From the NCBI RefSeq assembly GCF_002027555.1, contig NZ_MXAP01000049.1, forward strand, positions 1 to 29,412: a DNA stretch of 29,412 nucleotides. The letters run 5' to 3'. The position numbers and the translations under genes were made by a program. Below the pieces are notes generated by a model that worked only from the letters and a program-made list of their open reading frames with translations, ran no database searches and was not told the origin of the DNA. The stretch is from Moraxella equi. GTDB lineage: Bacteria > Pseudomonadota > Gammaproteobacteria > Pseudomonadales > Moraxellaceae. Position 1 is the first letter of the stretch. The number at the start of each line of letters is the position of its first letter. Positions 23,314-29,412 of the stretch are shown in pieces.

Positions 23314-24537
23314 TTAAAATGAGAATGATGCCCCGATGTTGGCGGTGAGTTGTTCACGATTACTAAATTCGCCTTCGGTAACATAGTTGGTGGTCTTTAA
23401 GTTGGTGACTGAGCCATTTAACGTAATGCCCTTATACAGCTCATATTGCAGACCCACGCTGTATCGATCTTGCTCAACTTTATCAAAGAACAACGCTTCT
23501 GTTCCCGAATAAGGCTCTAACCTACCAAAATCCACCATTCTCTCAAAAGGTGCAGGTGAGTTATTTTTAGAATGGCTGTGTCCATAGCTTAGCGTACCTT
23601 TTAGACGTGGGGTGAATTCATAGTCCACTTTAGCACCATAGACTTTTTTGTCTACACCACTGGTGACATAACCATTGTAAGACTCTTCACGCTCGCCATA
23701 GTCTAGCCCAACCGTCCAGTCATTATGGCGAAACCCAACACCGAGTAGATAAGCATCTGCTTTTTCGGCAACATCATAGTACGCCATGTCATCATGACCC
23801 TTACTGCGACTATAACCGCCCGCCAAGGTCAGCGTTTTGCGTGGTGCAAAATCAAAGTCATACTTGGCAGAAACCCCATCACTGTGATGCCACCCTAAGG
23901 CTCTGCGGTTATTGACATCTGCTGACTGAGTTAGCATGTGATAGGCGGACAAAGTCAGATTGGGCACGCCCGTATATCTGGCATTGATGTTGGTGCCTGT
24001 GTCATTCATGGTGTTTAGCATACCCAAACCTGTCTGGCTCACACCAAGCCCATTGAAACGACTGCCGACACTCAGTCTGCCTTGCTCGCCATAACTACCA
24101 AAATCAAACCAAGCCCCCCAATAAGCACCCCAGTTACGATTGGCACTCTCACTAGCTTCTATGAAAATGGAGCTATTGGCGGTAATTTTTGGGGTCAATC
24201 TTTGGCTGGCATAAAACTCAACCGAACCCCAGTTAAGACCGTTTAATCTGAGCTGTTCGTCGCTGTCTTTACGGTCTTGATTGGCAAGCACATCAGCGAC
24301 ACTGCCATTAGTGCCAAAAATCCTAGGATCACCATAAGTATAGTTAAACTTATTGGATTCGGTGCTAAAATTGGGATTAATACTGCCATAAATACCAAGG
24401 CTTAAACCATCTTTAACCGATGGTATCTCCAACATCGCCGCATGAGCTGGCATGGCAAACAATGCCAAAACAGACATGGGAACAATCCAACGGAGCTGTC
24501 TGGCAAGTGGATGAAGGGGGTGGATTAGTGTGTGCAT
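23314..24537 (-). CDS. General porin, second of two adjacent
   Basis: 407-aa outer-membrane beta-barrel. The signal peptide is long (about 35 residues: basic and His-rich start, then VPMSVLALFAMPAHA). The mature protein opens MLEIPSVKDGLSLGIYGSIN, followed by alternating strands such as KTLTLAGGYSRSKGH and DYEFTPRLKGTLSYGHS, and ends IGASFSF with terminal Phe. The ATG at 24537 sits 12 bases after GGAG, rather far, but no better start is seen; the open frame extends to 24612. It is the promoter-proximal gene of a porin-porin-peptidase cluster. A strong promoter lies about 170 bases upstream. Confidence 0.88.
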   Translation of the reverse strand: MHTLIHPLHPLARQLRWIVPMSVLALFAMPAHAAMLEIPSVKDGLSLGIYGSINPNFSTESNKFNYTYGDPRIFGTNGSVADVLANQDRKDSDEQLRLNGLNWGSVEFYASQRLTPKITANSSIFIEASESANRNWGAYWGAWFDFGSYGEQGRLSVGSRFNGLGVSQTGLGMLNTMNDTGTNINARYTGVPNLTLSAYHMLTQSADVNNRRALGWHHSDGVSAKYDFDFAPRKTLTLAGGYSRSKGHDDMAYYDVAEKADAYLLGVGFRHNDWTVGLDYGEREESYNGYVTSGVDKKVYGAKVDYEFTPRLKGTLSYGHSHSKNNSPAPFERMVDFGRLEPYSGTEALFFDKVEQDRYSVGLQYELYKGITLNGSVTNLKTTNYVTEGEFSNREQLTANIGASFSF

Positions 24538-24660
24538 AGAAAGTTTGTTCTCCTTAACACCAAAAAATAACATCCAAGTCACAAAGCACAAAAGATTTGT
24601 AATGGCTAACATTCAGTCGAAGCGACTTGGGTGGCTACATGACATTTTGTGATACATATG

Positions 24661-24682
24661 CATAACTAAATATTATGTTATG
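24661..24682 (-). promoter_or_regulatory. Inverted repeat in the porin leader
   Basis: CATAAC (24661-24666) and GTTATG (24677-24682) are perfect inverted repeats 10 bases apart, inside the predicted 170-base leader between the porin promoter and its ATG. It may be an operator or a small RNA structure. Confidence 0.35.
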
Positions 24683-24714
24683 TAACTAAATGATACAAAA
24701 ATCTTTGTTTGTGT

Positions 24715-24743
24715 AGAATAATGTTGATTTTTGAAAATGTCAA
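24715..24743 (-). promoter_or_regulatory. Strong promoter of the porin cluster
   Basis: Minus strand: perfect -35 TTGACA (24738-24743), a 17-base spacer, then TATTCT (24715-24720). It gives a leader of about 170 bases before the porin ATG. Confidence 0.7.
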
Positions 24744-24949
24744 GTAGGAAAAATTAATTTTTCACATTTTTGTCATGATTTTATGTAAAGACATCGTTTA
24801 AGCCAAGTTCATAATAATCACTTCCATATTTGGGATAACCAATGGCTTATTTTTCAATATTTTATGCTTACTATATATCCTTAAACCCAAAAAATCGGTC
24901 ATGTTTTGCCCATAATTTGTCAGTTTTTGCCAAAATAGCGTGGTTTTTG

Positions 24950-24978
24950 TTTACATTTTTATAATTATTTTTTACAAT
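24950..24978 (+). promoter_or_regulatory. Predicted promoter of pheS
   Basis: TTTACA (24950-24955), a 17-base spacer, then TACAAT (24973-24978). Start near 24985 leaves a leader of about 24 bases before ATG 25009. The rest of the porin-pheS gap (24744-24949) shows only A/T-rich sequence. Confidence 0.5.
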
Positions 24979-25008
24979 AGTTCTTTTAAATTCATGATGA
25001 TAACGAAC

Positions 25009-26067
25009 ATGACTGATACTCATTCTCCCTTAGACGTGGTGCTTGCCCTATCGCATTTGGATAAACCCCTAGCAGACATTAGCAGTGATGATTTTGATGA
25101 TTATGCCAAACAGGTCATCGAAGCGATTGGCACAGCTTGCGACACCGCCCAATTACAAGAATTAAAAGGAGCATTGCAAGGCAAAAAATCCCCCATTACC
25201 GCCCTCTCCAAACAAATGGGCGGACTGGACAGCGAGGGCAAAAAAACCTACGGGGCGTACTTGCACGAGCTTCGCACCCGTATCGCCACCGCCCTTGATG
25301 AACGAGGGACGGTATTGGCAAAAGAAGCCTTAAACGCCAAGCTCATGGCAGAGCAAATCGACATCACGCTCCCGCCACGCCACCGCCCCACAGGTGGACT
25401 GCACCCGATTACGCACACCACACAGCGTATGAAGCAGTTTTTTGTACAAGCAGGATTTAGCGTGGCGACAGGCCCTGAGGTGGAGAGCGATTATTATAAC
25501 TTTGAGGCGTTAAATATCCCTGACCACCACCCTGCTCGTGCCATGCACGACACCTTCTACTTTGACGCTCATTATCTGCTACGCACCCACACATCGGGCG
25601 TGCAGATTCGCACCATGGAAAAATCAGAACCACCCCTACGAATCATCTGCCCTGGGCGTGTGTATCGCTGTGACAGCGACCAGACGCATTCGCCGATGTT
25701 TCATCAAATGGAAGGTTTGATGATTTCTAAATCATCGAGCTTTGCTGAGCTCAAAGGCGTGATTCATGAGTTTTTGAATGCGTTTTTTGGCAAAGAGATG
25801 ACCGTGCGTTTTCGCCCGAGCTTTTTCCCCTTTACCGAGCCGTCTGCGGAGGTGGATATTTTGTCCGACTCTGGCAAATGGCTAGAAGTCTTAGGCTGTG
25901 GCATGGTTCACCCCCAAGTGCTACGCAACTGTGGCATTGACCCTGACGAATACACAGGCTTTGCCTTTGGGCTTGGGATTGAACGCTTTGCCATGCTGTA
26001 TTATGGCATTGATGATTTGCGAGTATTTTTCCAAAATGATGTGAGATTTTTGGGGCAGTTTGCTTAA
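25009..26067 (+). CDS. pheS: Phenylalanine-tRNA ligase alpha subunit
   Basis: 352-aa catalytic subunit of the alpha2-beta2 phenylalanyl-tRNA synthetase. An N-terminal coiled-coil arm ([17 protein letters not shown] region) precedes the class II catalytic core: [19 protein letters not shown], motif 2 around [20 protein letters not shown], and motif 3 at [18 protein letters not shown]. The frame remains open back to 24940, but that stretch includes the promoter; ATG 25009 is preferred over ATGs at 24994 and 24997 because it leaves a normal leader. It partners with pheT downstream, from which it is separated by a small overlapping ORF. Confidence 0.96.
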   Translation: MTDTHSPLDVVLALSHLDKPLADISSDDFDDYAKQVIEAIGTACDTAQLQELKGALQGKKSPITALSKQMGGLDSEGKKTYGAYLHELRTRIATALDERGTVLAKEALNAKLMAEQIDITLPPRHRPTGGLHPITHTTQRMKQFFVQAGFSVATGPEVESDYYNFEALNIPDHHPARAMHDTFYFDAHYLLRTHTSGVQIRTMEKSEPPLRIICPGRVYRCDSDQTHSPMFHQMEGLMISKSSSFAELKGVIHEFLNAFFGKEMTVRFRPSFFPFTEPSAEVDILSDSGKWLEVLGCGMVHPQVLRNCGIDPDEYTGFAFGLGIERFAMLYYGIDDLRVFFQNDVRFLGQFA

Positions 26068-26271
26068 ATGACAAACGATGTGCATGATGACAATACCTCC
26101 ACAAGACGCATTGGTCTTGGACAAGGGCAAGTCACCATTCCCGATGATATTCATTGGGGTGATGATGAAATCATGCGAATGTTTGGATTTAGCGAAGAAG
26201 ATATTAGTGGCACTTATCCAGACAAAGCCAAATTAAACCATACAAAACAAGATAATAAGAGAAAACCATGA
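26068..26271 (+). CDS. Small protein encoded between pheS and pheT
   Basis: 67 aa, not recognised. The ATG directly abuts the pheS stop codon (TAAATG) and the stop overlaps the pheT ATG (ATGA), so it is positioned for translational coupling across the operon. The middle, GQVTIPDDIHWGDDEIMRMFG, resembles the short conserved region of some AbrB/Phd-like antitoxin-type or DUF small proteins, but no toxin lies next to it. The last 15 residues are polar and basic. In most bacteria pheS and pheT are adjacent without such a gene. Random open sequence of this length, framed by exact overlaps on both sides, is unlikely but not impossible. Confidence 0.65.
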   Translation: MTNDVHDDNTSTRRIGLGQGQVTIPDDIHWGDDEIMRMFGFSEEDISGTYPDKAKLNHTKQDNKRKP

Positions 26272-28655
26272 AAATCAGCGAAAACTGGCTCAGACAATGG
26301 GTCAATCCTGCCAATACCTCCGCCGAGCTTGGCGAACAGCTTACCATGCTTGGACTAGAACTAGACGACATCACCCCCATTGCCCCCAAGTTTAGTGGCG
26401 TGGTGGTCGGTCAGGTCATCACTTGCGACAAGCACCCCGATGCCGACAAACTCTCCGTGACCACCGTCAATGTTGGTACAGATGAGCATTTACAAATCGT
26501 CTGCGGAGCACCCAATGTGCGAGCAGGACTCAAAGTGGCGGTGGCAACCGTTGGGGCGGTATTACCTCCGATTGACGGCAAAGAGTTTAAAATCAAAAAA
26601 GGCAAACTGCGTGGCGTAGAATCCCAAGGCATGCTCTGCGGTGCATCCGAATTGGGTCTTATTGATGAGATTGACGGACTATTGGAGCTGGACGATGACG
26701 CTCCGATTGGCGTTGATGTGCGTGAGTATTTGGGGTTGGACGGTCAGATTTTTGATGTGGCGATTACCCCCAATCGTGGCGATTGTTTGAGCGTGTTAGG
26801 TCTGGCTCGTGAGATTGGCGTGGTCAATGGCTTATCCTTAAACCGCCCAGAGATTATCACCACCACCCCCACGCTAGACAAGACAGTCGCGGTCAAAGTA
26901 GATAACCCCACCGCCTGCCCACGCTATTTGGCTCAGTATATCGGGAGCATTGACCGTACCGTCAAAACCCCCAAATGGCTAAAAGACAGCCTTGTGGCGA
27001 GCGGACTTCGCACCCATAATTTTTTGGTGGATGTGACCAACTTTATCCTATTAGAACTCGGTCAGCCCCTACACGCATTTGACGCTGATAAAATCGTGGG
27101 AGCGATTACGGTACGCCTTGCCAATCAAGGCGAAACGGTAGAGCTGTTAAACGAGCAAACCATTACCCTAAGTGGCGATGAGTTAGTGATTGCCGATGAG
27201 GTGGGCGTGCTTGCACTGGCAGGGATTATGGGTGGCTCTCGCTCTGCCGTTTCGGACAGCACGACCAACATCGTGCTAGAATCTGCCCACTTTAATCAGC
27301 TTGCCATTGCGGGGCGTGCCAGACGCTTTGGCTTGCATACCGATGCCAGTGCCAGATTTGAACGAGGCGTGGATTTTAACTTACCCAAAATCGCCCTAGA
27401 CCGTGCCACGACATTGATTGCCAGCATTGCTGGTGGACAAGTGGGACAAATCACCACTACTGAGAGCGTGGCAGATTTGCCAAAACGCACCACCATCAGC
27501 GTGCCATTTGCCAAAGTAGAAAAACTGCTTGGTATCAGCCTGCCTAGCGATGAGATTGTGGAGCTGTTAAACCGCTTAGAAATTAACACCACCTTTGACG
27601 GCACGGCATTTACCTGTCAGCCCCCAAGCCACCGCTTTGACCTCAATATCAGCGAGGACATCATTGAGGAGATTGCTCGGGTGCATGGCTATGCCAACAT
27701 CACGCCACGCTTGCCCGAATTTGCGGTAGACATGAGCTATGATGATACGGCAGATTTAACCCACACGCTCAAACTGACACTTGCCAAACAAGGCTATTTT
27801 GAGGCGGTGAGTTTTAGCTTTTGTGATGAAAAATTAGAAAAACTCCTAAGCGATGACAAATTGGGCGACATTCTCCCCCTTGCCAACCCCATCTCCTCCG
27901 AGCTTGCGGTCATGAGACGTACGCTACTATCTAGCCTACTGCCTATCGTGAGCCACAACCTAAACCGCCAGCAAACGGACGTGCGACTGTTTGAGGTGGG
28001 CTTATCGTTCGTGGGTAAAGATGTCGCAAGCCTCGCCCAAATCGGCAGTCTTGCCATCATCGCCACAGGACGAGCCACCGACAGCATTCATGGCGTGCGT
28101 GGCATGGACTTTTATGATTTAAAAGCCGACATCGAAACCCTGCTCCCTACTCATGTCCGCCCAAGCTATGAGCGGGCGGATTTGGCGTTTTTGCATTCGG
28201 GACAAAGTGCGTATGTGTCGGTAGGTGGCGAGCGGATTGGTTATTTTGGGCAATTGCACCCCAGTATCGCAAGCGAGCTTGATTTGCCGACTGTGTGGGT
28301 GGCTCAGTTTGAGCTTGATAAACTGCTTGCCCTGCATCGCAAGCCCCTTGCTGTGAGCCTACCGAGCAAATTCCCAAGCGTTCGCCGTGATTTGGCGTTT
28401 TTCGTGGATAAGGATTTGGCATGGCAAGACGTGGCAGATGTCGTGCGTGATGTGGCAGGCGAGCATTTGACAGACGTTGCCTTGTTTGATGTCTATCAAG
28501 GCGACAGACTGCCTGCAGGCAAAAAATCACTGGCATTTGCCATGACCTTGCAAGATACTGCTCGTACCCTGTCTGATGATGAGATTAAGGCGTTGATGGA
28601 TAGGGTGATTGTGGCATTGACCAACAAATACCAAGCACAACTGCGTGATAGCTGA
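26268..28655 (+). CDS. pheT: Phenylalanine-tRNA ligase beta subunit
   Basis: 795 aa, the full length expected. The N-terminal tRNA-binding EMAP/OB domain has VVVGQVITCDKHPDADKLSV; B3/B4 editing domain with HAFDADKI; B5 domain around residues 400-475 (SEDIIEEIARVHGYANITPR); a degenerate class II core; and the C-terminal ferredoxin-fold anticodon-binding domain (KFPSVRRDLAFFVDKDL, SLAFAMTLQDTARTLSDDEI). It completes the alpha2-beta2 enzyme with PheS. The ATG overlaps the small ORF stop. Shine-Dalgarno is weak (AGAG), consistent with translational coupling. Confidence 0.97.
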   Translation: MKISENWLRQWVNPANTSAELGEQLTMLGLELDDITPIAPKFSGVVVGQVITCDKHPDADKLSVTTVNVGTDEHLQIVCGAPNVRAGLKVAVATVGAVLPPIDGKEFKIKKGKLRGVESQGMLCGASELGLIDEIDGLLELDDDAPIGVDVREYLGLDGQIFDVAITPNRGDCLSVLGLAREIGVVNGLSLNRPEIITTTPTLDKTVAVKVDNPTACPRYLAQYIGSIDRTVKTPKWLKDSLVASGLRTHNFLVDVTNFILLELGQPLHAFDADKIVGAITVRLANQGETVELLNEQTITLSGDELVIADEVGVLALAGIMGGSRSAVSDSTTNIVLESAHFNQLAIAGRARRFGLHTDASARFERGVDFNLPKIALDRATTLIASIAGGQVGQITTTESVADLPKRTTISVPFAKVEKLLGISLPSDEIVELLNRLEINTTFDGTAFTCQPPSHRFDLNISEDIIEEIARVHGYANITPRLPEFAVDMSYDDTADLTHTLKLTLAKQGYFEAVSFSFCDEKLEKLLSDDKLGDILPLANPISSELAVMRRTLLSSLLPIVSHNLNRQQTDVRLFEVGLSFVGKDVASLAQIGSLAIIATGRATDSIHGVRGMDFYDLKADIETLLPTHVRPSYERADLAFLHSGQSAYVSVGGERIGYFGQLHPSIASELDLPTVWVAQFELDKLLALHRKPLAVSLPSKFPSVRRDLAFFVDKDLAWQDVADVVRDVAGEHLTDVALFDVYQGDRLPAGKKSLAFAMTLQDTARTLSDDEIKALMDRVIVALTNKYQAQLRDS

Positions 28656-28663
28656 TGTTTATC

Positions 28664-28686
28664 AAGGGCGAATGTGGTTCGCCCTT
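28664..28686 (+). other. Hairpin between pheT and ihfA
   Basis: AAGGGCGAA (28664-28672) pairs perfectly with TTCGCCCTT (28678-28686), loop TGTGG. No T-run follows, so it is not a strong terminator; it may attenuate or stabilise message while allowing readthrough to ihfA. Confidence 0.5.
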
Positions 28687-28731
28687 AACCCTAACAATGC
28701 CAATTTTAATTTAATTTTAAAAGGATAACAC

Positions 28732-29019
28732 ATGGCAACCTTAACCAAAGCAGACATGGTAGACCATTTGACCATTCGCCTGCGTATGACTCGCCAAGAC
28801 GCTCGCAAATTGGTGGACACCTTTTTTAGTGAGATTAGTCAAAGTTTGGCAGACGGTAAAGAAGTCAAGCTCTCAGGCTTTGGCAACTTTGAATTAAAAG
28901 ACAAAAAATCCCGCCCAGGTCGCAACCCCAAAACAGGGGAAGTTATCCCTGTCAAGGCTCGCCGTGTCGTTACCTTTAAGGCAGGGCAAAAGTTTCGCCG
29001 TCAGATTGATGTGAAATAA
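28732..29019 (+). CDS. ihfA: Integration host factor alpha subunit
   Basis: 95-aa DNA-bending protein of the HU/IHF family. The N-terminal helices ([20 protein letters not shown]) form the dimer body. [15 protein letters not shown] leads to the DNA-intercalating arm [20 protein letters not shown], with the conserved Pro at its tip, then [11 protein letters not shown]. IhfA rather than HU or IhfB is chosen from the [10 protein letters not shown] arm and from its place after pheT, the standard gamma-proteobacterial order. AAGGA precedes the ATG. The intergenic hairpin upstream may modulate its expression relative to pheST. Confidence 0.94.
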   Translation: MATLTKADMVDHLTIRLRMTRQDARKLVDTFFSEISQSLADGKEVKLSGFGNFELKDKKSRPGRNPKTGEVIPVKARRVVTFKAGQKFRRQIDVK

Positions 29020-29070
29020 CACCGTCAATTTTAAAAATTTGCAAAAATAAAAGGAGAATACGCCCCAACC

Positions 29071-29095
29071 AAGCCCCGATGATTGGGGCTTTTTG
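29071..29095 (+). terminator. Terminator after ihfA
   Basis: AAGCCCC (29071-29077) pairs with GGGGCTT (29085-29091), loop GATGATT, followed by TTT. An outer partial arm (CGC..ACC with GGT..GCG) extends the stem. Confidence 0.85.
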
Positions 29096-29412
29096 GTGCG
29101 TTATATGGGGTAAATGGGGATTTATCCATACATACGGCTGATTTACTTTATACACAATCAAAGTATAACTAGGGCGTGCCTGCCTTTTGTATTTGCAATG
29201 AAAAATGAGAAAAATCGCACGTTTTTCAAGGAAAAAACCTAGGCTGATAGTCATTCTATCAGACAAGTTTTTGACTTCGAGCCACAAAATTTAGCCATTT
29301 TTCATGCAAAAACGATTGATTTATTTCTAAAATATATCTAAATCGTAAATAGTGTTATAAAGGGTAGGCACGCCCTTACATAAGCACACAAAGCGGTACA
29401 TATACCAACCGA
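29096..29412. other. Non-coding tail with candidate mobile repeat
   Basis: No credible gene. A hairpin at 29105-29129 (GGGTAAAT / ATTTATCC) resembles the repeat theme of 52-78. AGGGCGTGCCTGCC (29171-29184) and GGTAGGCACGCCCT (29363-29376) are imperfect inverted ends about 200 bases apart, and CTGATAG-TCATT-CTATCAG forms an internal hairpin. The final bases (ATATACCAAC) match the end of the 41-base repeats. It looks like a MITE or a decayed insertion sequence, cut by the window end. Confidence 0.5.

Noticed and set aside
24940..25008. Phe-rich in-frame stretch before pheS, suggestive of a PheM-like leader or attenuator
   Set aside because: It is in frame with pheS without a stop, overlaps the best promoter, begins with GTG without a ribosome-binding site, and Phe codons are expected from its T-richness. 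No attenuator hairpin pair follows.
29051..29056. AAGGAG resembling a ribosome-binding site after ihfA
   Set aside because: No start codon or reading frame follows; the ihfA terminator comes directly after.
28976..29287. 103-aa minus-strand open frame over the ihfA end and terminator
   Set aside because: It crosses the terminator hairpin and repeat sequence with no coding signals.

Overview
The window reads as a chromosomal segment of a gamma-proteobacterium of the family Moraxellaceae, most likely a Moraxella species. Supporting this are moderate G+C, a pheS-pheT-ihfA block, a grpE-dnaK pair, two adjacent general porins, an NqrM-type maturation gene, and many short intergenic hairpin repeats. 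No rRNA, tRNA, CRISPR array or intact transposase gene was seen. The species is inference.

Layout. 1-1725: rlmB (minus), preceded by a small VapBC-like toxin-antitoxin pair on the same strand. 1726-4519: grpE, a palindromic intergenic element, then dnaK with its terminator. 4526-6056: an A/T-rich accessory patch with a coiled-coil membrane protein and a small basic protein, both unrecognised. 6162-10976: a three-helix membrane protein, then the two-component system creB-creC, then creD. 11076-12759: nqrM and a CynX/NimT-like MFS exporter. 12905-14211: a compact two-gene operon on the minus strand (251-aa unknown protein plus PIN-domain nuclease) with a strong promoter overlapped by a perfect inverted repeat. 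This is the best candidate here for an undescribed toxin-antitoxin-like system. 14218-19170: a siderophore/iron-chelate ABC importer (lipoprotein, two FecCD permeases, ATPase) with a CPBP-family membrane protein inserted before the ATPase. 19300-24743: a secreted prolyl oligopeptidase and two porins, all minus strand, behind one strong promoter. 24950-29095: pheS, a small overlapping ORF, pheT and ihfA, ending at a terminator. The last 300 bases hold no gene but contain inverted repeats that look like a small non-coding mobile element.

How the genes fit together. GrpE and DnaK form the Hsp70 cycle. CreB/CreC sense and regulate, and CreD is the usual output of that regulon. The ABC genes take up ferric siderophore across the inner membrane. 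The porins and the secreted peptidase suggest nutrient entry and peptide use at the envelope. PheS/PheT charge tRNA-Phe. Several start sites were moved inside longer reading frames because a promoter or Shine-Dalgarno site fixes the start. Dispersed repeats recur at 52-78, 11410-11450, 17838-17973 and possibly 29105-29400; one pair is 39/41 identical in opposite orientation.
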